From Mycteria americana (Eukaryota > Chordata > Aves > Ciconiiformes > Ciconiidae): a stretch of 64,000 bases of DNA. The first letter of the stretch is position 1. The number at the start of each line of letters is the position of its first letter. Shown here one piece after another: positions 1 through 12,974 of the stretch. Both the position numbers and the translations under genes were made by a program. A model generated the notes under the pieces. It was not told where the DNA came from. It saw only the letters and a list, made by a program, of their open reading frames with translations, and made no database searches. The stretch is from the NCBI RefSeq assembly GCF_035582795.1, contig NC_134366.1, positions 169,706,401 through 169,770,400 of the forward strand, given 5' to 3'.

Positions 1-3000
1 GGTACCCATCCATCTATGTCAACTGAAAGTGCTTTACAGAAATGCTCATTTTTCAGTCTGCATTCGAACAGCCTACTGCAATAGAAGTTTGGCCCATGAT
101 TAAGGTTCCTGGAAACTAAAAATAGTACAAATAAATAATAACAACATAAACACATTATGAGTTCAGATGTCTGTGTCCTTGCTGCAGGAAAATCATTCAT
201 ACCCAGAGGGGAAATAAGACCCGGAGCGTCTACTCCATGGCTTACTGATGTTGCAAGATGCACCATTTCTAAAGGTCACTGGAAAATAAATGCTCATTTT
301 TGGGGGTGCTGACTGGACAACATGGAGCAAATAAGCACATGGACTGGTTCACCATCACAGCTGATTTAGAAGGAAAAAAACATTTAAAAATATTTTTGGG
401 TTAAAATTTAGTCTGAGTTGGTGTGTGCAAGGAGAGAGGCAAAACTAGGACTACTCTACTGTCACAAAACATTCCCAGCCTAGCTGAGAAGTTGCCTCTG
501 AGATGCTGCTTCAGGATTTGACACTTAAATTAACTCTCAAATGTGACCACATCCAGTCAATGGTCCTTGAGAGTCAGACTGACATCATCTCAGCTGCGGT
601 TTATCCCTGGATCTGCTGACCCTGCTCCAGACTAGCCCTCAGGCTGGTTCCCTTGCACAGCTGCCTGATCCTCCTGTGGCTTCTCAGTTGGACTGAGCAT
701 GACAGCAACTATTTTTTTTTTGACAAAGCCCAACAATAACTTCAGATGGTCTTTTCTATGTCTTTCAGCAATAATGTCCCTTCTAGAGCTCCTATATCCA
801 CTCCTTCCTTTTGCCCATACAGCTAGCAAAGGGGAGAATCAGGTCAGAAAACAAAAGTATATTTAAATTTAAAATAGCAGAGGAAAGGGAGGTTATTTTA
901 GTGTCCTAATCTAGTTTACGTATGGCCAACTCAAATCAGTTGGCGCTCAACGCCATGGAGATAGCACAGGAACAGGTGACACAGATTTCCATACATGACT
1001 TGGAAGAATACCCATATAACTACAGCATAAGGAAACCACTTTTCTTCTTGGGTATTTTGGGGGCATAGTCTGATTAAGAAAAAGAAAAATGCTGATAAAG
1101 TGCTTAAAAATCTAATGTCACAAAAAGTGCTGTTAAGCTGAAAAGTAGTTTTGTCACAAACTGAATGTAAGCACTTTCTCCAAACAGAAATACGGAAATC
1201 TGCAGTAATATGTCCAGAACAGAGTGCCACTGCAGGAATAGGAACAATATTTTTCCATTCTTACAGTTAGCTTGGAGGAACAGTCAATTTAAGTATCCCT
1301 TGATGGGGCTAGCATTATATGCGGTTTTAATTAACATAAAATTTGCTAACTTTATTTAGCCTGTGCGGAAAGGAAAATTACTTAATGCTATGTCAGTAAT
1401 TTTCTCAGATACATTTATAAAATCGCTAACACATGCATATATATTTTTTTTTTAAAAGTTGCAGGGAACTTGAGCTGAGCAAGTGTGACATTTTTTGGAT
1501 TAATAGTGTCAGATATCTTAGAAATAATGCATGGAGAAAAATCTTCCCCCAAAAACAAGGAAAATTCTCTCCCACTGGTTGAGAGGGTTTGGGGGGACCT
1601 TGCCTTCCAATGAAAAAAAAAAACAACACAAAACCAACAAAATCTTTTAAATCTATTAGAAATACTGTCTTCGTTCCTCCTGAAGGCTGCTGATGAAACA
1701 CTTGCAAACCAGATACTGTACCAAAGGAAAAAGTCTTAAAAATATGTAAACCAGTATCAAGTGGTGTTTTGCAGGACAAGGTTCCCAGCTGGACACAAGG
1801 GCCCTCACCTGCACAGGGTCACGAGCCCTTGGATTGCCTCTCTGACATCCTCCACAGACATCTGAACAGCTCGTTACAAAACACCTGCCACAGAAAACCA
1901 TTTCTAGAATGTGTTTCCTGGTTACAAGGGCATAGCTTGCCAGAGGAAATAAATGAAAACTCAGCATCTGCTGTCTAGCAGTGTGCTGTTTGTTGAAATA
2001 CATCACCAACTGCTGTAGTAATGGAGGCTCTTCATTCCTGCCCAAAATTAACCGATTATTGAAACAAAATCCTAAAGCCAAAGAACCGGTTCATTAATTT
2101 ATTATCGAAAAGGGAATGAATGAAATGCTCAGTTTTATCCTTAGTGGTCAGCTTAAAGTGAGGTTGCATCTTTCCTGCTTGAGGGCTTTCCTGCAGATAT
2201 TTTCCTTATAGCAGGGGTGACCCTACAAAGTGACTCAGGTCAGCTGAATTTGGCTACAAAGTTAGCAAGAAACCAAGCCAGAGGCAAGTGTCAGTGTTAT
2301 TATAATACAGGGCAGAATGGGTTGATCCAAGGTAGAGCCAAATCCTCTCTGACGATTCTTAACATACACAGCACTATTTTGCCCTTGTGATATTACAGAT
2401 GGTGCAATTTGGAGCACTAACTTGCCAAAAGCTTTAAAAAAAAGGAGCTAAAGGCTCATTAACTTAAGACATCCTTCCTCATGTGGAGAATAATCATTTA
2501 GTTTTAAGCCCCGGTCTCTACCTTCCTCAGTAAGCCACCTATCCCTCTATAACAAGTAGAAATGTGAGTATCAAAGCCACAAAAACTGTCTTGTGCTCAA
2601 AGAAGTGTGTTTTCTGAATAGCAAATACCTTTTAAACTGCTCCTTCCCTCAAGACTGCAGCACAGGAGGTATATCTGCAATTGCCAATTCACACAGCCAA
2701 CAATTAGCTGAGACACTGCCCTAAATATTACAAAACACAAATCATTGCTTTCCCTCCGGAATGATAGTACTCTATGCACAAGCAATGGGGAAATCACATG
2801 CAAAACACCTCCTTATATCCCTGTTCAGAGATGCTGAAAAACTGTGGAAGGTAAAAGTAATTGCTGCCAGACAGGCAGGCTTCTCTCAATCACAACAGGA
2901 TAAATCAGTTTGGCTCTTAAAGGAGAAACACCAACTTTAAAGACAGTGCAGATGAGAAGAGGACAAGGTCACGGCATGCTGCATTGTGGTTCCAAGTCAC

Positions 3001-3060
3001 CTGTTGACACAAAACATGTTTTTCCACATATTATATGAAAATGAAGAAATCATCACTTAC
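1..3060 (-). other. Downstream intron, continues outside the window
   Basis: Nothing coding was found. Possible donors (for example near 1,810) do not pair with triplet-spaced Gly codons. No mobile element was recognised. Confidence 0.65.
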
Positions 3061-3114
3061 CTGAGGGCCGATCAGACCATTGATTCCTGGGAATCCAGGT
3101 TCTCCCTTTTTACC
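3061..3114 (-). CDS. Collagen helix exon, 54 bp (last in window by transcription)
   Basis: The exon reads GKKGEPGFPGINGLIGPQ, six perfect triplets. The acceptor is cgcag and the donor gtaagt, after an exon end of CAG. KKGEP at the start carries an acceptor-type Lys, and GINGLIGPQ is hydrophobic. Since it still ends in an open triplet pattern, more helix exons must follow to the left of the window. Confidence 0.94.
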
Positions 3115-3929
3115 CTGCGTGTTCAACAGAAGAGAAAATATTAGACACCAGGGCAAAGGCTGCTATTGACTTTCCAAAGTCTTTCACTCCAAAACTGGTA
3201 AATCACCGTGACGTGGGTACACAAAATACAAAGGCTAGAACCACAGGCAGCAGACGCCATTTGGATGTGAAACTCCAGTTGTCTTTGACAGGTCTGTATC
3301 TCTCCAGGTTGTGATAATAGCCCCCGCAGATGAGGGTTGGTCTCATGCACATCGTGGCATCTCTTACATTCTGCAATCCCACCTGGGTGCTGCCCACAGA
3401 GGGTCAGAGAAGTCACAGTGCTGAGAGGTAGCCAAGGGAGGTACCATGTGTAGACACTTTCCTTGCTACGGTCCAACCCTTCACCCCTCTCCAGCAAAGC
3501 CAAGCAATGTCCCGTGTGTTCCTTGCACTGTCTCATGCGTTGAGAAAGAAAATGATTAAGAACCCTGGTGCATGGATGAATATAAAAGATTCACAATCTC
3601 TAAGCCAGAAAACAGGAATCCATGAAGCATTTCTAACTAGGGTTGGCATTACCACCAAGGGACAGAGGTCACTGCCTCCTCTGCAAGCAAAAAAAATTCC
3701 TCCAGAGGAACCAGAGAGCTTCACTGGTTCAAGGGAAGGATAAGCCAGGACCTGGAGCATACCCTTGAGACAAGTTCACCTATATGGATGCTGTGGCACC
3801 TGTGCTCCCCATGGGTTTGACCTCAAATAGTTCACAAGGAAAAAGTCCTACATAAGAAAAAAAGAGGAAGAAAGGATGTAGTAAGGCTGCCTGAAGCACT
3901 GGAGTTAAGGCAGAAGTTGTATTTGTTTC

Positions 3930-4078
3930 TGAACTCAGCAGATGACTTGCTGTGTTACTTTGGGCAAGTCACATATTTGGTGACTCAGCTTTCTTGTAAA
4001 AATAATCTATCCTTACCTGGCATGTAATAGACACTGAATCATTAATACTTCTGAGGTTGTTAGTAATATACTAGCTGG
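3930..4078 (+). mobile_element. MIR-like ancient SINE fragment
   Basis: GACTTGCTGTGTTACTTTGGGCAAGTCAC followed by a 'GACTCAGCTTTCTTGTAAAA' stretch reproduces the MIR core order (TGACTTTGGGCAAGTCAC...CTCAGTTTCC...TGTAAAA). MIRs are old tRNA-derived SINEs fixed in amniotes. Confidence 0.75.
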
Positions 4079-7000
4079 GTACAAGAGAGGAGTCATGTAA
4101 ATATCTGAAGGACAGAGAAAAGTGATTCCCCCCCCGCCTCATTTCTACGTCCCACTCAAACTAATTTTTTTTTTAGAAGGATATTATAATAAGCTAAGCG
4201 AGTTTAATGTCACTCATGATTTCATTGGTCATACAGAAATATAAGTCAGATATATAATTTTCCTTTTCTTTTTCTTTACTGAAATATGTCCAGAAACAGT
4301 TTCTATAATTTCTGCTGAGTTAAATGAGTGAAAAAACTAAAAACATCACAAACAAACCAATTTTTCATCATATTTTCCCCCGGTTTGACTGAGTTTTGTT
4401 AGCTGGTGTGTCAGAACCTGATCTTTTCCTTATTTTTATCATAACAAAAAAAGCAGCTGTCATATACGGAAGAATTTAAGAAGAAAATTAAAGGAGTGAA
4501 TATAAGGTCCTTGGGTATTAGAAGAAGTTTGTAGTAATTTCCAGAAAATGTTTTTTTTTTTTTTTAATTTCCCTAATACCAATACAAATCTGTATTAGAT
4601 ACTCAAGTACATGCACTATTCATGAGTGTTCCCTTTACTTTTTCAAAATCCATCACTTCTTTGCTTGTCAAAGCCAAAAAGAGCCCATTTTTAACCTGAA
4701 GGACTCATGTCATCACATGATTCAACATATGTTTTCTAGTTCAAGATGCTCATTTTGCCAACTGCCAAGGAGGTCATGCCAGGGACGCTGTGAAAATACT
4801 CCTTTAAATAAATAAATAAGCTTAGGATTAGAGCATACAGGGGGCGGTGTGTGGGGCCAGACATGGCAGATGAGTATGACTGCATGGCACCTCCAGCTTC
4901 CTATCAACGTGAGAGCCACGCATGAAGGTGGCTGGTTCCACAGCTACAACATTGAGGCCAGCATACAACACAGTGTAACTGATTCCTGCACGTCCAACCA
5001 ACCTCGCTGGTCACTGGGCATGATTACCACCCACCTTATACCTCCCCTTGCAATGTTTTTGCATTTCTTAGACTCTAATTCAGAGACTGTATTAGAGGCG
5101 GGGATCTGATATAAACACTTTTGATAAGCCTTTGAAGGAGCATAATGGAATTAGCTCCCTCCATAGTCACCCAGATACTGCAAGTTGGAGAGCATGGACA
5201 CACCCTGTTGTGTAGTCTATACAAAACCGCAATGGGTGATACATACATTAGTGTTCAGGGCAACAAAATCCCAATGAGCCTTGTAACCTTGCAAGTGAAG
5301 AGGTGTGAGTAGTACAGGTAGACCTTACTTTTGGGGGCCACAAGGGTGTGGCTTTAGCAGCTTTATAGCTTAAGGACGTTATCTGGTCACAGTTTGCTGA
5401 ACTGTTGCTTTTTGGAAACTTGGTTCCACCTGTAAAATATTACTTGGGGAACCTGAGGAATGTTGTAGGAGCACCACTTTCTCCCCAAACCCATCTCAAA
5501 AGCCAAGAAGGTGGAGGAAGGACATATTTTGCCTCCTGTGACAAGTATACACTGATTGTTGTGTTTCCATACTGATGGCTGGGCACGCTAATCTGCGACA
5601 GCAATGAGAGATGTGAAAGGAACCTATCCTTTCCTTGGGTATAATGCTGAGAAACTTTGGTGCTTTTCAAAACACCGAGAAATTCCTTAAAGCAGCATAT
5701 AATTATACTGACAGAGGCTGAGAGTGTAATTTCCCATTGTGAAGGGGACATTTTGGCCACTCGGAGTTTAGCCAAAATCAAACTACAGCAGATCCTGTCC
5801 ATAACATTAGAGCCTGTCTGTAAAGTACAGAAATAGTTGCTGGGAGAAATTATACCTATGAGAGCAAAGCTCAGCAAAATGTCACATCACCTAATAATAT
5901 GACAGAGAAAACCAGCAATTATGCTCTGTTACTTATAGTAAGAATCAGCTAAGTGTGTAAGAATGTGTACCCTTTGACTATATGAAATATATGTTATTTG
6001 CCTTCACCAGCAATTTGAACAATAGCACAGTTAAAAATGTGTGTTTTATTGGAAATTGGTATATTTACCTCACTGACAATTACAGTTTCACTGTAGATTT
6101 AATCTACACCATCAGTCCTTTTTTCCTTCTTTTTGCTCATTTGCTTACATTTCGATTTCTGCATGGCTGAACCTTGCCAGGGCAGACAATGTCATCTGAA
6201 CATTTCAAGCACCCACAAATATATACGGACACAACCATCCATCGGAAAGATCTCTACCGTACATAAGACAGGAAACCAAAGGAAAATGTTGGCTCCACTC
6301 TGCTAGAGGGGCATTTTGAAAGGTATCATAGGCCAAGGCTGTTTCTCATCTCACTGTCCAATAGCCAGAATGGCCATATATTTTCATAGCGTGTTTTTCA
6401 CTGAGGTTTGGCCCCAGGAACAGAGGTCAATTTGGTACCAAGTACATAAGAAGCATCCTTAATTGTGAACGAGTATGACTGCTAGCATAAATGCCAACTA
6501 TTTCTTCTGTAAGCTAGATGGAATACTAGGATTACCCCTTTCAGCCCTGTCCTTTTACCTCTACATTACTAGAGAAGCCAGAAGAAATCCAGCAGTGTTA
6601 ATCAATGTTTGAGCTCCCTGAAAGCACCAGCCTTTTACAGTCTCCATATGTATTACATAAGGACAGTAAATTATGAAGTGAGAGCATCTCCCTAACTTGA
6701 GGATGCAAATACCATCAGGGATGGCCAGCTAATGGCTGATCTTGGGGGCTGTTGTGAGAAATTTAAAAAAGGGCTATAAGGGCTTCTGGGCATTGAGAGA
6801 GATTGCACCTTGGGACCAGCTGCTTCCAAAAAGTCTACCTAGTTTGCTGGGCAAACTTACTCTCCTCTCTCTCCTTGATTATCTACCCCTGGAGATACCA
6901 GTCAACTATCTCCTTCCCTTGGACCCTGTGAGTCTAAGGTGGTTCAAATCAAGGGGAGTTCGTCACAGAGAAATAGGAGTTGCAGCAGTCTTGACTGCCC

Positions 7001-9437
7001 ATTTCAAGTTTTGACTGGCCAGAAAAGCAACATCACATGCAACAACTCAGACAGGAGAGAGATGGGTCAAGAATGGAAAAGTCAAATATGTGTATTTCTG
7101 TCCCGCCATCAAACACACAAAGAGCTCAGCAGCCCTCCAGGGATCTGATAAATTTATCTACCCCGTGACAGCTAACAGGGATAAACCTTTCATGTATTAG
7201 CAAGCGCTCTTAACACATCTCTTCTGGGTGAAGGGTGTGCCCTGAACCCAGTAGTCCCTAGTTTTAACAGAACCCTTTAGGCTCTATTGTAAAACAACTA
7301 TGTAGCACTTACTGAGACTCATAGCCTTGTAATCTAGTTGTAAAAAGTCAAGAAAGGTCTGTTAAGCTTTTTGTGCTGCTCTGACTTCGGGGATAAACAT
7401 TCAGGGGATGTGGACACATGAACATGAAAACCTGCTGAAATATGACTGCTGAATTAAAGATGCAGAAGGTACCCCTTTGTAAGTCACTCCTGGAGCTGCA
7501 TCCCTTCCTCTTGCCTCCAACCTGATAGACCGCAACACTGAACTTCGCAATTAGCTCATAAAAAAAAAAGGGTCTTGCAGTAAAATTTTTCTAAGTTATC
7601 TCTGTTTCTACAGTCAACTCACTCTCATTCTGTGCTTTGTATAAATTATTTTGTGCATGAAGTAACTTGAAAGGAGGGGAGTTATTATTACTTATCTGCC
7701 TGACTCATGTACATTGGAGTCTTAATCATGAAAAAGGACATTCATTAAAGGTTACTATTTTAAAAAGATATTTTCCATTTTTTTTCCCCATGAGACTATT
7801 CTTACTATCCTATGAGACTCCTGGGGTTTTTTTTGTTTTGCACTGATTGTTCTTTGAGCATGGGAAAATTTTGACAACGCAAATTTAGAAAACCAGGCTG
7901 CAGTACAGCACATCGAACTCAAAATGGGTCTAGGTAGCTGCTACCTCATGCCTGTACGGAAAATACTGCTATAGGATAAATAGATGTTTTCTTTTGGTTT
8001 CCTTCTGAAATTTCAATCACTTGAATTAACTTGCTTCTTTTCAGAAGAGGCAAAGAGAGGCAAATTCTTGAAATCCAAGTTATTTGGAGCACACTTCAGA
8101 AGAACCCTGTGTTTAGGCTGGATTACCCGAAGATCTGCATGCTTTCCAGGAGCACGTCATACATCTGCACCTTTTGTGTCTATCAATCAAAAAAAGTTTG
8201 GTTTCTTTCCAACAAATATTTCAGCAGATCAAGTGTCAAAACCCTTAAAAGCAGAATCAAAGCACTTCAATTCTCTTCAATTTCACAGAAGAAAGAGGAG
8301 GACAGGAAGAGGGGAAAAAACCACAAAACCACCCTAAAATGAAACCAGACTCTCAGCGTTCTACCTCTTTTTCAGGTAGTTTTAGTAAAATCAGAGAGAC
8401 AGTATGGTCTATCACTCAAAGGTCTTACGGGACAGGTGAGAAGAGCAAAGCCTCTTTCTTCCCACTGTGTGCTCTTGATATGAGGGTGTCGTCAAAATAT
8501 AGACATCAGGTGCCAGGCACTTGGGAGCAGCTGGCTAATGAAATGAACCCAGTTGCCTGGTTCAGGTTGGAATTGTTATCTCCTGCCCCCAGACAGGATC
8601 AAAGGATGGACGTGAATTGTCAGATTAGCAGTTCAGCAGACGTACCGAGGAGACTGTGCATTTTTTCTGTGCCCATGAAACACTTGAAGACTTGCAACTA
8701 AAGCAGGCTAACAGAGAAGGGCTTTTAAATGCCTGAAAGATGATCTGTCTTCCCAGCTTATGCTCCTTTTAGTGTGTTTCCACTACTGGGCCACTCCCCA
8801 AAATGTAAGCAGCCCTCCAATTAGCTTTCCATGTTAAAGAGCTATGTCTGTGAATGTGCATTATTATAATCACATTGAAAACACACGGTCCATATTGGAG
8901 CTCCTGGGAATGCTGCAGGAGCAAGAGGTTCATATACAGCAAGCTTAGCTTATGATAAATTTGGCAATCAGTTCTCTATAATACCATCAGCTCTTTTTAG
9001 AGCACAACACCCCCTTCACTCCCTGCCCCCAAACATGTCTGCTTTTATTTTTTTCTAAATAAAACATTAGGAAGATGCTCTATCACATTCTTCAGTCATC
9101 TCAGGAGCCTTTCTTTTTCTAATGCCAACTAGGGTCCTGTAGTGTCTTCTTCAGTCTGTCCCCTGCTACTTCAGACCCCATCCTCCTGCACAGCAGCAAA
9201 TCCCAGCCTTCGGGCACACTTTCTGTGACTCACCAGCAACCTTTATGCTTTTGAGAACAGCTGTGAGTATGCTGCTCTCTTGTCCACAACATCTGGAAAG
9301 TCTGTCTGAGAGTAACACAGTGGTGCTCTAAACTGCTTGGAGGTGACCTGCTGGGTATGGCTGGGCTATATCTAAAGTTCTCAAAGCTTGCAGATAGCAA
9401 GGCTGGTTTGGTGGCAAGCCCTCAAAAGGCAATAGAG

Positions 9438-9664
9438 ACATAGAATAGAATCATAGAATCATTTAGGTTGGAAAAGACCCTTAAGATCATCCAGTCCAGC
9501 TGTCAAACTAACACTACCAAGTCCACCACTAAACCATGACCCTAAGCGCCACATCTACATGTCTTTTAAATACCTCCAGGGATGGTGACTCAGCCACTTC
9601 CCTGGGCAGCCTGTTATGATGCTTCACAACCCTTTCAGTGAAGAAATTTTTCCTAATATCCAAT
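9438..9664 (-). mobile_element. CR1 LINE 3' fragment, older copy
   Basis: A minus-strand CR1 tail with CATAGAAT-type 3' repeat units (9,439-9,460), then the GGTTGGAAAAGACCCTTAAG and TTAAATACCTCCAGGGATGG stretches. It is clearly more diverged from the 40.5-kb copy than the 17.7-kb fragment is (for example CTGTTATGATGCTTCACAAC for CTGTTCCAATGCTTGATAAC). It is truncated shortly after CCTAATATCCAAT. Confidence 0.93.
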
Positions 9665-11012
9665 CAACAAGCCAAGTCTTACAACAAGCTGGGGCTGGAG
9701 CCACAAAGGAAACTGAGGCATAGTGTCTGTTCCTGGCCATGTCCTCATTGCTGGGCTATGCTGCTAGAGAGCCTTCTTGTTTGGGTGTATGCAAGAGGGT
9801 TCACTACAGCTCCAAGCTGTGGCTTCAGAGCCTGCCTGCACCTCACGTCCAGTCATTTAAAACTAGACTAAAACAAATATTTGAGGGGATTTCTGCTCTT
9901 CTCATTTTAACTTCTAAGCCTGTCTAGAGAAATGCCTTCTGCAGCCAAATTTATGTAAGATGGTAACCAATGTCTGGATTTATATTTGTGCTTTGTCAAG
10001 AACTGTACTAATGGTGAATCAGTAGTATCTGCTAATCTGTTCTCTCCCACATGTAGGTTATCCATGTAGATCCACCAAGCCCAGGACTTTGATTCATCTC
10101 ACTTATTCAGTCATTTAATAATGGCCTTTAATTAAAAAAATATATCTATCCACCTAAGATGTGTAGTGACTAATGAAGACCCTTAGGAGAAGAAGCCTAA
10201 CTAGCTAGACACAACAGAGTCTAGGGAAACATTCAAAGACAGTATGGATCAAATGACATCTCTAATCAAATGATCATTAGCAGGAACATTTTGTGTCCTG
10301 TTGCAGATCCTGACAGATCGCTGTCCTTTACCCAGTTAATATGTTCTATTAATCTTATTCAAGAAGCAATGTTTCACAGCAGGTTTTAAAACCAGGACAA
10401 TTCAGAACTTGTCAATTCATAAGTAAAGCACAGCACAGTTATTTGCTAAAGTGATAAGGTGATATTTTCTAAAGACTGGAAAAGTACAAGAAAACAACTA
10501 AATGCACTTTTCCACTGTGGCATTAACATGAGACTGCATGCCCCATCTTCCCAAGAAGATTCCTAAAAGCCAAGCTTACAGCTCAATTTAATATCATGCA
10601 ACTCAATAGAAAGTCTGTAGAAAACCACCTACCAAGGAATATATTTCTTCCCTGTACCGTCCTTTGCCCATAAGCCTCCCATGCTCACAAGTAGCTCTCT
10701 CACACCCACTCTTTAACAGCACTGGTGCTGAGTCAAGTGCAAAGCATTACAGGCAACCCCCACAATCTCCTCTATGGATTAAGCTATGATCAAGTCTCTG
10801 TGACTACTTAAAAAAGTAACGCATCAAACAGCAGTACTGAGACTGAAGTGACTGCCTCCACAAAGGTTAAATAGGTATCTCACTTCCACCCTTATCTGTT
10901 GTCGAGTGAGATGTTCTTCCTATGAATGGGCTGAAGCAAGGAAAGTCAGGTTCAGAGCATTCATGTAATGTGATCAGGCCCACTATGAAATTTACTTTTT
11001 TCAGTACTTGAA

Positions 11013-11396
11013 TGTGGAAGAATGGTTAAGTGAAAAAGGACACAGCTTAATTGATGTGAGCAATCCAGCCTTTGATGGGGCCTGGGAGCCAGAGATCAAG
11101 GTGAAATTCCCTTGAGAACAGCAGAAGGAGTACTTGGTAAAGCAAGATAAGCGGGACTAAGCCTGGGAAAGTGCTGATAAACCCCCCTTTGTGAACAGTG
11201 CGTGAACGGCAACTTTGTACCAATCATATAATTGTTTTAAGCGCGTGGACAAGTATAGTTATCCAATAGAATAGTCGCTGTTAGCGCGTGCTTTGCTTAG
11301 CTTCTATATAAACCTGTTAAGTAATCTGAATAAAGGAGAATGACCATACTCATATTGAGATTCATCGTTACTCCGGGTCCGTCTCCCACTCCGACA
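11013..11396 (+). mobile_element. Probable solo LTR (endogenous retrovirus), 384 bp
   Basis: The block starts TGTGGAAG and ends CCGACA (TG...CA). It has a TATA box TATATAAA at 11,305-11,312 and an AATAAA poly(A) signal at 11,329-11,334, 17 bp further on, followed by a short U5-like tail (TTACTCCGGGTCCGTCTCCC). Flanks CTTGAA and TCTGAA agree at four of six bases, which could be a decayed target duplication. No gag/pol/env sequence adjoins it, so it is a solo LTR, the usual outcome of LTR-LTR recombination. Confidence 0.75.
11305..11334 (+). promoter_or_regulatory. TATA box and poly(A) signal of the solo LTR
   Basis: TATATAAA at 11,305-11,312 and AATAAA at 11,329-11,334. The compact TATA-to-AATAAA spacing is typical of short retroviral LTRs, where the poly(A) signal sits near the U3/R boundary. 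Both point along the plus strand, opposite to the collagen gene. Confidence 0.65.
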
Positions 11397-11939
11397 TCTG
11401 AATGTTTCAAGACATAACTCTGAGTCAGAGAAAATCCTTTTGTTTGTTTGTTTTTTTTTTTTTAACAAGAGTAAACTATCTAAGCTCCTGGTGGAGAATG
11501 GTAACCCAGCTCCCATTTTGTGGGAGCTTCTGTTTGAGTACAGATCAAAGAGAACAGAAAGTAGTAAGTATTGCAAGTGTCTTTGCATTTATTTGACTTC
11601 CAGGACAACATTTCTCTGAACTTTCAACCTGTCCATATTACTAGTGGCTCTACACACTCAGAGTCATATCAAGAATCCTCTTGGCAGCAAGGAGCAGACA
11701 CAAAGACAGGAGAGCAAATGATAAGAAACTTTCCTAGGGTCCCACAGGGCACTGCATACAATCTGTGGACTCCAAGAGGTACTGAAAGTTGCTGGACCAC
11801 ACAGAAGAAATAGAGGAAAGGATCTGGGTCTCCAGGATCCTTAAATAAGTAGAAAACTATATGTAAAGTGGGTCAAACCTTATTGAGCAAAGCTGTTCCC
11901 AGCCTCTTGAGACTTACTTCAAAAAAAACAGCAACTCAC

Positions 11940-11993
11940 CCTTTGACCTGGTAAACCAGGGACTCCAGGCTTGCCTTCCAGACCAGCCTCTCC
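11940..11993 (-). CDS. Collagen helix exon, 54 bp, weak acceptor
   Basis: The exon reads GEAGLEGKPGVPGLPGQR, six perfect triplets. The donor is GTGAGT after AGG. The acceptor is ttttaaag, with A instead of the preferred pyrimidine before AG and a poor upstream pyrimidine tract (aaaacttttcac). Exon length and phase are normal, so skipping would remove exactly six triplets without a frameshift. Confidence 0.92.
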
Positions 11994-12920
11994 CTTTAAA
12001 AGTGAAAAGTTTTAGAAAGTTAACTGAGTAAGAAAAATTAATGGACTACACAACCACTTCCTAGCTGTTTTGTGCTACCATTACTGCATGGCTACCTAGA
12101 CAAGTCTTACCTGATAATTATGTTGTCCTGTGAGCAGAAGAGAATAAGAAAACAGGATAGAGAAAAGTGACAATGCCCTGATTAAATACAGAGCACACAA
12201 CTATATTACATAATTAAAACCAGATTTACCTAAGTAATGCATCTTCAGAATGCCATCAGTTTTATAAAGCCCAATCAACAGTGAAACACAACAGACAATT
12301 CAGAAGTGAGAATATACAGAGTATTTGCAAATGAGGCAGCAGTGACAGTCTGAACTGAGATATCCTGCAGATCTATGTTATAAAATATACCTAGAATAAG
12401 CTACAATTAAGTCAAAAGTAAGAATGCTAGCATGTCTAAATTGTTGCAAAAATTGTGTTGAAAGACAAACACACATACTCAACTCTTATTTTTCATCAAC
12501 AAAATATTTTAGCCAGGACCTTGTGGCATAAAGCCAACCCCTTTTACAGCAACCATTCTCTGACCTTCATTACATGATAGCTTACAAGTTACCAGTGGGT
12601 GCCTCTCTGAGATGTGCTGAATGCCCCTACAGTTCTTCAGAACATTAGAAATAGAAAAACAATCAGGTTCTGCATGACAACAGCCTTGAGGCAAAGTTTG
12701 CCTCTGTGCAATGACTGCCCATGTCCTGGGTGCCACCTCCATACGTTCAGAATGGCCATCCACAGCAGGAGATCTTCTCTCAGCAGTGAAGAAAACAGGA
12801 GGCTGGGGGCACTGTTTAAGTTCTTAGTGCCTGAATAATGTATAAGATTTTGTATTTATGCCTCACACCAGTCTGAATTTCAGTTTCTGGAAATTGCAAA
12901 CAGTGAGAGAAACAACTTAC
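11994..12920 (-). other. Intron, 0.93 kb
   Basis: No element identified. A 17-bp AG...GT bracket at 12,111-12,127 was considered as an exon and rejected because it breaks the phase. Confidence 0.8.
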
Positions 12921-12974
12921 CGGAGGTCCAGGAAGTCCAGGTTGGCCTTGTGGTCCTTGTGGCCCAGGCTCTCC
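12921..12974 (-). CDS. Collagen helix exon, 54 bp
   Basis: The exon reads GEPGPQGPQGQPGLPGPP, six perfect triplets, rich in Pro and Gln and without charge after Glu2. The acceptor is tgtag and the donor gtaagt, after an exon end of CCG. The low charge contrasts with the GEK-rich exons to the right. Confidence 0.94.

Larger units (their letters stand above)
3115..11939 (-). other. Intron, 8.8 kb
   Basis: Holds a MIR-like scrap (3.93-4.08 kb), an older CR1 3' fragment (9.44-9.66 kb) and a probable solo LTR (11.01-11.40 kb). The remainder has only short A/T runs. No additional Gly-X-Y exon was found. Confidence 0.75.

Noticed and set aside
1810..1850. Minus-strand ...GACCCTGTGCAG with gtgagg donor
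   Set aside because: The preceding codons lack regular Gly spacing and no suitable acceptor was found, so it is not a collagen exon.
12111..12127. Possible 17-bp micro-exon with good CAG and gtaagac
   Set aside because: The length is not a multiple of three, so it would shift the frame between two phase-0 collagen exons.
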